Shown here piece by piece: positions 39,527 to 50,000 of a stretch of 64,000 nt of DNA (positions within the stretch are counted from its first letter, which is position 1; each line of letters begins with the position of its first letter). This DNA is from Clostridium sp. CAG:967 (lineage in GTDB: Bacteria; Cyanobacteriota; Vampirovibrionia; Gastranaerophilales; Gastranaerophilaceae). The DNA is taken from positions 62,699 to 126,698 of the forward strand of contig HF991479.1 in NCBI GenBank assembly GCA_000433095.1, in the 5' to 3' direction. The notes beneath the pieces are model-generated. The model saw only the letters and a program-made list of their open reading frames with translations, made no database searches and had not been told where the DNA came from. A program made the translations under genes and the position numbers.

Positions 39527-41158
39527 ATGAGCAACCTACAATTTCAGAATGATTTGGACCGTTTAACAGAGGTCTTGCCTGACAAAGTCAGAAGGCATAT
39601 TACTTATGAGAAAATGGAGGATGTAATAGAAATTGTTCTGGATATTGGGCGTACTCCTGAAATCAGACACTCGGGAGGTAAAATTGAGTATTTAGGCAGT
39701 GAATTTGTTAATGAAAATGATATTGATTTTATAACGAGCAGAATTCAGGAATTTACTTCGGATAATCGTTCAGGAATCCCCGGAACACTCCACAGAATTA
39801 GTGCAATCAGAAACAGACAAGGCAAAGTTATCGGTCTGACTTGCAGAATTGGCAGAGTTGTTACGGGGACAATTGCTTGTATAAAAGATATTTGTATGAT
39901 GAACAAGAGTATTTTGTTCCTTGGCCGTCCCGGTGTTGGTAAGACTACAAAGCTTAGAGAGATTTCAAGACTTGTTGCTGACGAACTTGCAAAACGTGTT
40001 GTAATTGTTGATACATCAAATGAAATTGCAGGTGACGGGGATACTCCGCACCCTGCTATAGGGCATGCAAGACGTATGCAGGTTACTCAACCGCAATATC
40101 AAAAAGATATTATGATAGAAGCTGTTGAAAATCATACGCCTGAGGTTATTGTTGTTGACGAAATCGGAACGGAAGAAGAAGCACAGGCTGCCAGAACGAT
40201 TGCAGAACGTGGGGTAATGTTGATTGCGACTGCCCACGGCAACAGTCTGGAAAACCTTATTAAAAACCCTACATTGTCAGATTTGGTCGGCGGTATTCAA
40301 TCAGTTACACTGGGTGATGATGAGGCGAAAAGAAGGGCTTCTCAAAAGACTGTTCTAGAAAGAGAAAAGCAGCCGACATTTGATGTTGTTATTGAAATTT
40401 TAGACAGAAATACTCTTGCTGTTTATAAAAATACGGCAGAAGCAGTTGATTATATTTTGCGAGGCTGGCCTATCAGACCGGAAATTCGTAAGGTTGATAA
40501 GGGATATGAAAATGATGCTCCCGAACATACAGTCCAAAGAGAAGAACCTGCAATAACAGATATTCCAAAAGAGATTAATAAACTCGAACAGAAAATTCTG
40601 CCTGAAAACAATACTGACAGCTTGAAATTCAGTTTCTCAAGACAAAAATACGTTGAAGAAGTGAAAGGATATAAGAAAATTTATCTTTATGCTGTTTCAA
40701 GGACTATTGTTGAAAAGGTGATCGAACGCTTGAACTTGAATGCGGAAATTACAAGAAATCTGGATGATGCTGATATTGTTATTGCGCATAAAAACTTTAT
40801 TAAAGGCGGAGCAAAAGTTTTAAGTACGGCAAATGATTACAGGCTTCAAATTTTTTACGTTAAAACAAATTCCATGGCGCAAATTCAAAAGGTCTTGAAA
40901 GAGGCTCTTGATATAACCGAAACCTCGGAAACTCTTTTCGGTTACTATGATGCTGCCGAAAAAGCTTTAGATGAAGCTAAAGCAGCTATTAACAAAATTC
41001 TTGCGGGAGCAGAGCATGTTGAATTGACACCTCAAAACCAGCAAATAAGAAAATTGCAGCATGAACTTGTTGAACAGCATAATCTTGAAAGTAAATCTGT
41101 AGGTGAAGGCGAGCAAAGGCACCTGCGAATTGTCGGCGGTAAAGATTTTCATAATTAA
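39527..41158 (+). CDS. Ycf45/SpoIIIAA-like AAA ATPase with R3H-type C-terminus
   Basis: A 543-residue ATPase of the Ycf45 family known from cyanobacteria and plastids. The Walker A is GRPGVGKT (133-140), and the Walker B region is VIVVDEIGTEEEAQAA, followed by ATAHG. A C-terminal part (LQHELVEQHNLESKSVGEGE) fits an R3H nucleic-acid-binding domain. The start at 39527 is chosen because the preceding 14 codons have no site and lie in the structured leader. The cellular role of Ycf45 is not established. It ends at a strong terminator shared with ppdK. Confidence 0.85.
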   Translation: MSNLQFQNDLDRLTEVLPDKVRRHITYEKMEDVIEIVLDIGRTPEIRHSGGKIEYLGSEFVNENDIDFITSRIQEFTSDNRSGIPGTLHRISAIRNRQGKVIGLTCRIGRVVTGTIACIKDICMMNKSILFLGRPGVGKTTKLREISRLVADELAKRVVIVDTSNEIAGDGDTPHPAIGHARRMQVTQPQYQKDIMIEAVENHTPEVIVVDEIGTEEEAQAARTIAERGVMLIATAHGNSLENLIKNPTLSDLVGGIQSVTLGDDEAKRRASQKTVLEREKQPTFDVVIEILDRNTLAVYKNTAEAVDYILRGWPIRPEIRKVDKGYENDAPEHTVQREEPAITDIPKEINKLEQKILPENNTDSLKFSFSRQKYVEEVKGYKKIYLYAVSRTIVEKVIERLNLNAEITRNLDDADIVIAHKNFIKGGAKVLSTANDYRLQIFYVKTNSMAQIQKVLKEALDITETSETLFGYYDAAEKALDEAKAAINKILAGAEHVELTPQNQQIRKLQHELVEQHNLESKSVGEGEQRHLRIVGGKDFHN

Positions 41159-41191
41159 AAAAAAGACGGGAATTTAATTCCCGTCTTTTTT
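41156..41191. terminator. Bidirectional intrinsic terminator
   Basis: AAAGACGGGAATT / AATTCCCGTCTTT with A and T runs on either side, between two convergent genes. Confidence 0.92.
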
Positions 41192-41195
41192 GCTT

Positions 41196-43874
41196 CTATT
41201 TACAGCCTAATGTTCCTTCTTCCTCTTTGCAGTGTTTGAATTCGATTACTGCTTGAGCTGCTGCAAGTCTTGCCTGAGGAACTCTGAACGGTGAACATGA
41301 AACATAGTTCAAACCGATTTTGTGGCAGAACTTAACTGATGCAGGATCTCCGCCGTGTTCGCCGCAGATACCACGTTTCAGATGAGGTCTGACTTTTAAT
41401 GCTTTTTCTAAAGCTATTTTCATTAATTGACCAACACCTTCCTGATCAAGAGTTGCAAACGGGTTTGAAGGAAGAATTTTTTGTTCTACATAATTTTGTA
41501 AGAACTTCCCTTCAGCATCATCTCTTGAATATCCGAATGTCATTTGGGTTAAGTCATTTGTTCCGAATGAGAAGAATTCCGCATATTCTGCGATTTGGTC
41601 AGCAGTTAATGCTGCACGAGGAATTTCTATCATTGTACCGAACATATAATCTACACAAACGCCTTTTTCTTTCATAACATCTTCTGCAACACGTTCTAAC
41701 AGGCATTGTACTGTTTTTAGTTCGTTTACGTGTCCTACAAGCGGAATCATAACTTCAGGTTTAACGTTTAATCCTTCTTTTTTCAAATCACAAGCGGCAG
41801 AAAAGATTGCTCTTACCTGCATTTCATTGATTTCAGGATAAGTTAAACCTAAACGGCATCCTCTTAAGCCCATCATAGGGTTAGATTCAGACATTTCTTC
41901 AACAAGGTTAAGCATTTTTTCATCATCCGCATAATCCTGACCTAGAGCTTTTTTAGTTGCTACAGTAGCAATTAATTCATCTTTATTAGGCAGGAATTCA
42001 TGCAATGGAGGATCCAGCAATCTTATTGTCATAGGTTTTTCGCCTAATGCTTTGAACATTGCGTAGAAATCGCCGTATTGCATAGGCAATAAATGTTCCA
42101 GAGCTTCTTTTCTTGCTTCTGGAGTTCCTGCAATAATCATTTTTTGTACCCAAGGTAATCTGTCAGGATCCATGAACATGTGTTCAGTACGGCAAAGACC
42201 TACACCTTCTGCACCGAGTTCCAATGCTTTTGCAACATCGGCAGGAGTATCGGCATTTGCTCTTACGCCTAACAATTTTATATCATTTACCCAGGTAAAC
42301 AATTTTTTGAAATTATCGTCCATTACAGGAGGAACTAATTGAACAGCGCCTTCCATAACTTCGCCTGTACCGCCGTCAAGTGAGATGATATCATCTTTTT
42401 TATAAACTTTACCGTCAGCAGCAGTTAAAGTTTCATTTTTCAAGTCGATTTTTAAATCTTCAGCACCTGCAACACAAGGTTTTCCCATACCTTTAGCAAC
42501 AACGGCTGCGTGAGAAGTCATTCCGCCTCTTAATGTTAAAACACCTTGAGAAGCAATCATACCGTGGATATCGTCAGGGCATGTTTCGATACGTACGAGA
42601 ATAACTTTTTCGCCTTTATTGCCACGTTCAGCAGCTTCTTCTGTATCAAATACAATTTTACCGACAGCTGCGCCCGGTGATGCAGCAAGACCTCTTGCAA
42701 TTTGTTTTGCCTGTAATTTGGCAGCAGAATCAAAGTCAGGAAGCAATACCTGATACAATTGGTTAGGATCAACAAGTTCTATAGCTCTTTCTTTGCTGAT
42801 GATACCTTCTTCTGCCATTTCAACCGCAATTCTTACTGATGCTTTAGCAGTTCTTTTTCCGTTACGGGTTTGAAGGATATACAATTTACCTTTTTCAATT
42901 GTAAATTCCATATCTTGAACATCTTTGTATCCTTGTTCGAGTTTTTTAGCAATATCAACATACTGTTTATATTGTTCAGGCATTTCTTTTTCTAAATCAG
43001 CAATAGGATTAGGAGTTCTGATACCTGCAACAACGTCTTCGCCTTGAGCGTTTGTCAAATATTCACCGTAGAATTTGTTTTCACCTGTTGACGGGTTTCT
43101 TGTAAATGATACGCCTGTTGCGCAATCGTCGCCCATATTACCGAATACCATTGTTTGAACATTTACGGCTGTACCGTAGTTGTGATCAATTTTATAATGG
43201 TTTCTGTAAGCTACTGCTCGAGGAATGTTCCATGATCTGAATACTGCTTCTATTGCTTCTTCAAGCTGAACATAAGGATCTTGAGGAAATTCTTTACCTG
43301 TTTCTTTTTTTATAAGCTCTTTATAAGGTTCGATTAATGATTTCCAATCTTCTGCTGATAGTTCAGTATCAAGTTTGTAACCTTTTTCTTCTTTAATTTT
43401 GTCAATATAATCTTCAAATTTTGTTCTTTCAATATCCCATGCAACTGAGCCGAACATAGTTAGAAAACGACGGTATGAGTCATAACAAAATCTCGGGTTG
43501 TTAGTTAATTTAATCATACCTTCAACAGTTTCGTCATTCATACCCAGGTTAAGAATAGTTTCCATCATACCGGGCATTGAAAGTCTTGCACCTGAACGAA
43601 CTGAAACAAGAAGCGGATTTTCAGCATTGCCGAATTTTTTTCCTGCCTGTTTTTCAACATCTGCAAGTGCTGATTTAACTTCATCCATCAACCCTGCAGG
43701 CATTTTGTTGCCGTGATTTATGTAGTCCATACAGGTTTCTGTTGTAATGGTAAGCCCGGGAGGAACCGGTAACCCCAAATTGGTCATCTCAGCCAGGTTA
43801 GCACCTTTACCCCCTAAAAGGTTGCGCATGTCTGCGTTACCCTCTCTGAATAACCATACACGTTTTTCAGTCAT
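41196..43874 (-). CDS. ppdK: Pyruvate, phosphate dikinase
   Basis: An 892-residue enzyme that interconverts pyruvate, ATP and phosphate with phosphoenolpyruvate, AMP and pyrophosphate. The domains are in normal order: ATP-grasp (GGKGANLAEMTNLGLPVPPG, and SVRSGARLSMPGMMETILNLG in part), the phosphohistidine domain (GGMTSHAAVVAKGMGKPCV, phospho-His in the middle of the protein) and the PEP-binding TIM barrel (SFGTNDLTQMTFGYSRDD, GICGEHGGDP). It allows PPi-linked glycolysis or gluconeogenesis, which suits an anaerobic fermenter. It is a single-gene transcript. Confidence 0.98.
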   Translation of the reverse strand: MTEKRVWLFREGNADMRNLLGGKGANLAEMTNLGLPVPPGLTITTETCMDYINHGNKMPAGLMDEVKSALADVEKQAGKKFGNAENPLLVSVRSGARLSMPGMMETILNLGMNDETVEGMIKLTNNPRFCYDSYRRFLTMFGSVAWDIERTKFEDYIDKIKEEKGYKLDTELSAEDWKSLIEPYKELIKKETGKEFPQDPYVQLEEAIEAVFRSWNIPRAVAYRNHYKIDHNYGTAVNVQTMVFGNMGDDCATGVSFTRNPSTGENKFYGEYLTNAQGEDVVAGIRTPNPIADLEKEMPEQYKQYVDIAKKLEQGYKDVQDMEFTIEKGKLYILQTRNGKRTAKASVRIAVEMAEEGIISKERAIELVDPNQLYQVLLPDFDSAAKLQAKQIARGLAASPGAAVGKIVFDTEEAAERGNKGEKVILVRIETCPDDIHGMIASQGVLTLRGGMTSHAAVVAKGMGKPCVAGAEDLKIDLKNETLTAADGKVYKKDDIISLDGGTGEVMEGAVQLVPPVMDDNFKKLFTWVNDIKLLGVRANADTPADVAKALELGAEGVGLCRTEHMFMDPDRLPWVQKMIIAGTPEARKEALEHLLPMQYGDFYAMFKALGEKPMTIRLLDPPLHEFLPNKDELIATVATKKALGQDYADDEKMLNLVEEMSESNPMMGLRGCRLGLTYPEINEMQVRAIFSAACDLKKEGLNVKPEVMIPLVGHVNELKTVQCLLERVAEDVMKEKGVCVDYMFGTMIEIPRAALTADQIAEYAEFFSFGTNDLTQMTFGYSRDDAEGKFLQNYVEQKILPSNPFATLDQEGVGQLMKIALEKALKVRPHLKRGICGEHGGDPASVKFCHKIGLNYVSCSPFRVPQARLAAAQAVIEFKHCKEEEGTLGCK

Positions 43875-43965
43875 AATTTTTCTTCTCCTTTTAAAAATTC
43901 AAATAATAACACTTTTGAGAGAATTATATCATGAACATATTATTTGTATAATTATTGTTTAATAT

Positions 43966-44196
43966 TTATTTTTTAAAATAGTCGCAAATTAAAGTTTTTT
44001 TGCGTGGAATAATAGCCTTAATACTGTCTAAAAAAATTATTTTTTTAGTTTTTTCAAGTTCTTTTTTCAGGATAGCTTTTTCTAAAACGACTTTGTTGTA
44101 TAAATCCGAACACACAGAACTTTTATCAACATGCTCTTTTAATTTCGCCAGTTGAATCTCTTTTTCTCTAATGGATTGAATTAGTTCCTTTTTCAC
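43966..44196 (-). CDS. Small coiled-coil hypothetical protein
   Basis: A 76-residue Lys/Glu-rich protein (MKKELIQSIREKEIQLAKLK) starting with GTG after an AGAGGT site about 9 bases upstream. It is predicted to be mostly one helix, with a basic C-terminus. It lies between ppdK and the oxidoreductase genes on the same strand. No family is recognised, and coding is probable but not certain. Confidence 0.5.
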   Translation of the reverse strand: MKKELIQSIREKEIQLAKLKEHVDKSSVCSDLYNKVVLEKAILKKELEKTKKIIFLDSIKAIIPRKKTLICDYFKK

Positions 44197-44278
44197 GTTA
44201 TAAAGACCTCTTGAACTGTACTATAACAGAATAATATCAATCGCTATTTTTTAAATCGACTTTTTAGTTGATTTAAGC

Positions 44279-44824
44279 TTATACAGGCAATAAATCATAC
44301 TCATAGCCTATTTTTAATGCTTCAATATTTAGAGGCAGTAAGTTTTTTCTATGAGGCGGAATTACTATATCTAAAGCTTTTGTTAATGATTCTAAGGAAA
44401 CTAACTTGCTTGTTTTTGCAAGCAAACCTAATGCAAGTATATTAGCCATTTTTATGTTGCCAACATTTTCGGCAAGTTTGGTTATTGGAGCAAATACATA
44501 ATTTATATCAGTTCTTGATTTAATTTCTTTTGCCAGAGATGAATTTGCTATCATCCAGCCGCCTTTTTTAATTTTTGATAAAAATCTGTCAAAAGATGCC
44601 TGGTTTAATGCAATTACAAAATCTGCATCTGATTTGTTAACCGAACTGACTTCTTCTTCACTCATTACTATTTCGCAATTAACCGTTCCGCCACGCATTT
44701 CCGCTCCGTAGCTGGGGTACCAGGTTACGTTTTTGCCGTCAATCATAAAAGCGTTCGCAAGAACCTCTCCTGCCAATAATACGCCCTGACCGCCAAATCC
44801 TGCAATTATAAAATTCTTTTCCAT
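44279..44824 (-). CDS. korC: 2-oxoacid:ferredoxin oxidoreductase, gamma subunit
   Basis: A 181-residue gamma subunit. The family signature FIIAGFGGQGVLLAGEVLA and YPSYGAEMRGGT are both present. With the alpha, beta and ferredoxin subunits directly upstream it completes a four-subunit enzyme that oxidatively decarboxylates a 2-oxoacid to the acyl-CoA and reduces ferredoxin. It is the last gene of the operon. Confidence 0.92.
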   Translation of the reverse strand: MEKNFIIAGFGGQGVLLAGEVLANAFMIDGKNVTWYPSYGAEMRGGTVNCEIVMSEEEVSSVNKSDADFVIALNQASFDRFLSKIKKGGWMIANSSLAKEIKSRTDINYVFAPITKLAENVGNIKMANILALGLLAKTSKLVSLESLTKALDIVIPPHRKNLLPLNIEALKIGYEYDLLPV

Positions 44825-44832
44825 TGTTTTAC

Positions 44833-45588
44833 CTACTTATTTTCTGCTGTTATGTCTTTGTATACACCAGGTTTGAACACCTGCATCATTTCATTTTTTA
44901 CTCTTTCATGTGATTTTTCAGGTGACATTTTCCAGTTTGTCGGACAGGTTGAAAGTATTTCGACAAAGCCAAAACCAAGCCCGTAAATTTGAGCTTCAAA
45001 AGCTTTTTTAATAGCTTGTTTAGCTTTTCTTATATTTGCAACCGTATCCAATGAAACTCTTGCTGAAAATGCAGTACCGTCGCAGAGAGCAACGTGTTCT
45101 GCGATTTTTATCGGATAACCGTAGTAATCTTTATTTCTTCCTGTAGGAGAAGTTGTTGTTACCTGTCCCAAAAGGGTAGTAGGTCCGAGCTGTCCGCCTG
45201 TCATGCCGTAAGTTGTGTTATTTATACAAATTGTGCTGATATTTTCTCCACGTAATGCGGCATGAAGACTTTCTGCCAAACCGATTGATGCAAAGTCGCC
45301 GTCACCTTGGTATGTGAATACGAATTTATCCGGTCTTGCTCTTTTTATTCCTGTAGCTTCTGCTAATGCTCTGCCGTGGGGAGCTTCAAGTGAATCAACT
45401 TCCAAGAAGTCATATAATGTTACGGAACATCCTATGGAAGCCGTTAATATTGTATTTTCTCTTACGCCCAGTTCATCAAGTACTTCGGCAACCAATCTTA
45501 CTGCAACGCCATGGTCGCATCCCGGACAGAATGAAAATTTTACATCATCTTTTAAAGATTCGGGTAATTTAAAAACTTGTGTTGCCAT
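44833..45588 (-). CDS. korB: 2-oxoacid:ferredoxin oxidoreductase, beta (TPP-binding) subunit
   Basis: A 251-residue thiamine diphosphate-binding subunit. The TPP/Mg motif is GDGDFASIGLAESLHAALRG followed by NNTTYGMTGGQ, and FCPGCDHG carries the expected cysteines. It shares one base with the alpha-subunit stop, and 8 bases separate it from the gamma gene. Substrate could be 2-oxoglutarate or a branched 2-oxoacid. Confidence 0.94.
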   Translation of the reverse strand: MATQVFKLPESLKDDVKFSFCPGCDHGVAVRLVAEVLDELGVRENTILTASIGCSVTLYDFLEVDSLEAPHGRALAEATGIKRARPDKFVFTYQGDGDFASIGLAESLHAALRGENISTICINNTTYGMTGGQLGPTTLLGQVTTTSPTGRNKDYYGYPIKIAEHVALCDGTAFSARVSLDTVANIRKAKQAIKKAFEAQIYGLGFGFVEILSTCPTNWKMSPEKSHERVKNEMMQVFKPGVYKDITAENK

Positions 45589-46676
45589 TATACCAACCCT
45601 TCTATTTTCTTAACTATATCTTCAACACTCGGTGGAGCGCCAACAGGTTTGTTAAAGAGTTCTACAGGACAGTTTCCGTTAACGGCAAGTCTTACGTCAT
45701 TAACCATTTGTCCCATATTGACTTCAACAGTAATAAACTTTTTAGCTGTTTTTGACAGTTCAGCTATTCTTTTGGACGGGAACGGGAATAATGTTATCGG
45801 TCTGAAGAAGCCTGCTTTTATTCCTTTTTCTCTGCAAATTTTCATTGCTGTTTTAACATTTCTTGAAGTGCTGCCAAAGCTTGTCAAAATAATATCCGCA
45901 TCTTCAGTGTTAATTTCTTCCCATTCGTTTTCATTCTCTTCAATTTGTTTATATTTTTCATACAATTTATCTAAGAATACGCATTGATTGTCTGCAAGAG
46001 GAGAGTATGATCTGATTTTTCTTGCAGGTCTGCCTTTTGCTCCGGTTAATGCCCAGGAGGAATTATCAATTTCAGGGTAAGGATAATCATGGAATTCAAC
46101 AGGTTCCATCATTTGTCCTAAAAGTCCGTCTGCAAGCAATACGGTCGGATTTTTGTATTTATGGGCAAGATAGAACGCTTTGTATGTTAAATCTACGCAT
46201 TCCTGAACTGTTGAAGGGGCTAGAACAATAAGTTTGTAATCTCCGTTTCCGCCGCCTTTAGTTGCCTGAAAATAATCTCCTTGAGAAGGGAAAATATTTC
46301 CGAGTCCCGGACCTCCTCTCATTACGCTGATGAGCACAACGGGAAGTTCATCGGATGCTGCATAAGACAAACCTTCCTGCATCAAAGCTACCGCACAGGA
46401 TGATGAAGATGTCATTGCTTTTGCACCTGTGGAGCATGCACCTATTACCATATTGATAGCGGCAACTTCGCTTTCTGCTGATACATATCCACGTTTAAGC
46501 TCTTGCATTTTGCCGCTCATAAATTCTCCGATTTCGCTCTGCGGAGTTATAGGGTAACCGAAATAACATTCGCATCCTGCTATTACAGCTGCATTTGCGA
46601 TTGCATAGTTCCCTTTTGTTAATACTTTTTTACCTGTCAAACATTCAACCATTTTTTTATCCTTTGCGTAAGTCAT
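45588..46676 (-). CDS. korA: 2-oxoacid:ferredoxin oxidoreductase, alpha subunit (VorB/KorA type)
   Basis: A 362-residue alpha subunit. It has GNYAIANAAVIAGCECYFGYPITPQSEI, ESEVAAINM and the MTSSSS run, together with RGGPGLGNIFPSQGDY. Sequences of this type are usually annotated VorB (branched-chain 2-oxoacids) or KorA (2-oxoglutarate), and I cannot separate the two here. It is followed directly by the beta subunit. Confidence 0.92.
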   Translation of the reverse strand: MTYAKDKKMVECLTGKKVLTKGNYAIANAAVIAGCECYFGYPITPQSEIGEFMSGKMQELKRGYVSAESEVAAINMVIGACSTGAKAMTSSSSCAVALMQEGLSYAASDELPVVLISVMRGGPGLGNIFPSQGDYFQATKGGGNGDYKLIVLAPSTVQECVDLTYKAFYLAHKYKNPTVLLADGLLGQMMEPVEFHDYPYPEIDNSSWALTGAKGRPARKIRSYSPLADNQCVFLDKLYEKYKQIEENENEWEEINTEDADIILTSFGSTSRNVKTAMKICREKGIKAGFFRPITLFPFPSKRIAELSKTAKKFITVEVNMGQMVNDVRLAVNGNCPVELFNKPVGAPPSVEDIVKKIEGLV

Positions 46677-46695
46677 AGTTAGACTTGTTTTATCT

Positions 46696-46914
46696 TTATC
46701 CTTTGTAAACTTCTGTAATTGCCAAATCAGGGCATCTTAGAGCACACATTGCGCATCCTAAGCATTCATTGTCAGGATCTTCAAACACAACTGTATGATT
46801 ACCGAGACTGTTTGTTTCACTGCTGATCTTAAGCAGCTTTTTAGGGCATTCGCTAATGCACAGATAGCATGCTTTGCATTTATCTTTGTCTATTACTACG
46901 TGACTCATTCTCAC
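46696..46914 (-). CDS. korD: 2-oxoacid:ferredoxin oxidoreductase, ferredoxin-like delta subunit
   Basis: A 72-residue 2[4Fe-4S] ferredoxin-type subunit with CKACYLCISECPKK and CLGCAMCALRCPD. It passes electrons from the TPP subunit to free ferredoxin. It is the first gene of the korDABC order operon, with an extended -10 promoter upstream. Confidence 0.94.
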   Translation of the reverse strand: MRMSHVVIDKDKCKACYLCISECPKKLLKISSETNSLGNHTVVFEDPDNECLGCAMCALRCPDLAITEVYKG

Positions 46915-46938
46915 CTCAAATTTTCATGTCTAGGCAAC

Positions 46939-46947
46939 ATTATACCA
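46939..46947 (-). promoter_or_regulatory. Extended -10 promoter of the korDABC operon
   Basis: On the minus strand TGGTATAAT (46947-46939) lies 25 bases upstream of the korD ATG. Confidence 0.65.
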
Positions 46948-47004
46948 CTTAATTAAAAAAGGATACACTTTATCTTTACAATTGTAATATTAAACGTTAA
47001 TAGT

Positions 47005-47033
47005 TTGCATAGTTATATATTATTCTGTTAATA
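47005..47033 (+). promoter_or_regulatory. Candidate promoter of the giant coiled-coil gene
   Basis: TTGCAT (47005-47010), a 17-base spacer and TTAATA (47028-47033), about 40 bases upstream of the ATG. Confidence 0.4.
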
Positions 47034-47074
47034 TATTTCTAAGAGGGATATATATTTTTTAGGAAAGAGAAAAA

Positions 47075-50000
47075 ATGGCACTAACTGTAGATGAAATTGC
47101 TGAAATTTTAAATGCAATGAGACTTGAAAACGAACATAATGTCAACGGATTTGAAAAAGCTTTAACGGGGATAAACAATAAGTTGGAAATGATGGCTGAT
47201 GATAGTGAAGCCACTGATTTGATTAAGGTTTATATTTCCGAATTAAAAAAAGCTGTTGAAGACAAGCATAATACTACAGTTGCAAAGTTTAACGACCTTG
47301 AAAACTCTTTTAAAAATATTGTTGCATCCCAAAACAGTCTTGCTAAAACATCTGAAATAAGAGATTTATTCCAGGTATTAAGCACTAATGTTAATGCCTT
47401 TTCTGATGAGATTTCCGAACAAAAAGAGGCTCTTGACAGACTTGATGATAAACTTGAAAATATTAGTGCAGACACATCGGCACAGGAAGAAACAGCTTCT
47501 CTTATAGAATCTGTTAAAACAGATTTGGCTGCTTTAAGCAGTGCATTTGAAAACTCTTTTTCTAAAATAAATTCTAATCTTGGAAGTGCTTTAAGAATTC
47601 TTGAAAATTTTGATTTTTCTCAGTATACAAATGAAATTAAAAATGATCTGAGCAATCTTTCCTCTCAGGTTTTGTCTATCCCTTCCCAAATTTCTTTTGT
47701 AAGCCTGGAAGATAAAATATCAAATTTTCAGGCAATTATAGACTCGTTAAGAGAGGTTATATCTGATGCTTCGGTGCAAAGTACAGGGGTTATAGGAGAA
47801 AAATTTAATAAACTCGAAGCTTCTTTTGAAAATATTGTTACGGATGCTGATTTTGCAGGATTTAAAAAAGATCTTGCTGATTTTGTCCAGAAAATTATTG
47901 ACAATTCTTCAGCTTTAAATTCTGAATTATCTTACAGTACAGAAAGAATTGAAAATATTCTATCTACTGTAAATTCAATGGATTTCAGAGATGACTTTGA
48001 AGCTGTGACAGATAAGATTGCAGATTTGAAAAGCTTGTTAAACGAGCATTACGGTGAGTTTGGAGAAGTTAAAGCTCTGATTGGTTCTGCATCCGACGAG
48101 AATATTAAAAGAGTGGAAAAACTTGAAAGCTCTCTTGCAAATATTGTAAATGAAGATGATTTTAATATTTTTAAACATGATTTAGGCGATCTGGTAGAAA
48201 AAATCGTCAGCAATTCTACAGCGTTAAATTCAGAGCTGAATTACAGCATTGAAAAAATTGAAAATGTTCTTGATGCTGTAAACACAATGTCTTTTGACGG
48301 TGATTTTAATGCTTTATCTTCAAAAATTGATGATTTAAAGTCACTGGTCAGTGTTGTTTCTACTGAAAATAACGATAAATTAATATCCCTTCAAAATAAT
48401 TTGTCCGGTATTGTCAGCGAAGAAGAATTTAATGAATTTAAAGAAGAATTAAATTCGCTGGCTGGTCAAATTTTAGATGCCTCAACAGTTCATACATCTG
48501 AATTGTCTTTCCAAACTTCTAAGCTTGAAGATATTTTAAACTCTGTTAATGCTATCAATTTTGACGGAGATTTCAGCAAAATTGAAGATGAAATAAAAGA
48601 ACTGAAAGATATTTTAAATGGTGAAGCTCAGAAAAATGTTTACCAGTTTGAGAAATTAGAAAGTGCTCTGTCTTCTATCGTTACCGATTCGGATTTTGCA
48701 GGATTTAAAGCTGATCTGGGAGACTTTGTTCAAAAGATAATTGATAATTCTACAGCGTTAAATTCTGAATTAAACTACACTACAGAAAGAATTGAAAATA
48801 TTTTAACTACTATTAGAGCTCTAGATTTTAGAGATGATTTTGAAAACGTTATTGTTAAAATTAATGATATCAAAGATGTTTTTGAAGAAGGTTCAAAGAT
48901 TAATTATTCAAATCTCTCTTATGAGATATCTGAGCTTTCCGAACGTATGCAAGAGAGTTTTGTTAATTTAAATGATTCGGAAAAAGAAACTTTTGCATCT
49001 TTAAAAAATGAGTTATCCGTAATTGTTGAAAATATTCACGGTATTGTAGAAGCAAGCCCTCAAAAATCAATTGACGAGTTAACAGGCATTACTGCTCAAA
49101 TATCTGACACTGTAAGCAGTTTGAGAAATTCTATCAGTGAAGATTTTGACGGCAGCTTTGATGAATTAAAAACTACTCTTAGTTCTGTCATTACTAATCT
49201 TCAGATTGTGAAAGATGATATTGTAAGCCGGAATGAAAACCTTAGCATTGCAAATGATGATAATTTCGCAAATATTGAAAATCAATTAAACTCTATTGTA
49301 ATAGATTTAGGCAATTTAAGGGCGGATATTTCTGAAAGCAATACGCTTGAACCTGCTCAGCTTGTTGATGCTCTTGAAAAAACTTCTAATGAAATTTCGG
49401 ATTTGATTTCTTCTTATAATGAAAATTCGAATTCAAATTACGATGCGATAAAAGCATATGCAGAAGAATTAATTGCGGGAGTTAATAATCTTCAAACAGA
49501 ATTCAACACAGTTGCAGGTAATAATTCCGATAAAATTATTACAAATATCGAAAATGTTTCTTTAAATATTAATGCGTTAAGGGAAGAATTTAAACAAACC
49601 GTTGCTACAGATTTGGAGAATTCCTCAAAGATTTACGATAATATTGATTCGGTTTCTCAAAAGGTTGACACTTTGTATGATAACCTTTCTGACAGCGCAT
49701 ATGATAATTTTAATGTTTTAAAAGAACTCATTGAAAAGTTGTCTGACGATATTACAATTAATCACAATGCTTTTTCGGAAGAAAGCAAGCTTAACGATGA
49801 GCAAAAGCTGGAAGAAATAAAAAAACTTTCCGATGATATTAAAAATATAGAGAACGTTTTAAATTCTAACAGCGGTAAAGCAGAAGCTGTTTTATTAAAT
49901 AATGTTCAGGAAATAAAAGATTATGTAAGTGAGATTAGTAATTCGTTATACGAAACCCAGTCAGGCTGCGAAACAAAAGTTATAGAAAAGTTAGGTGTGC

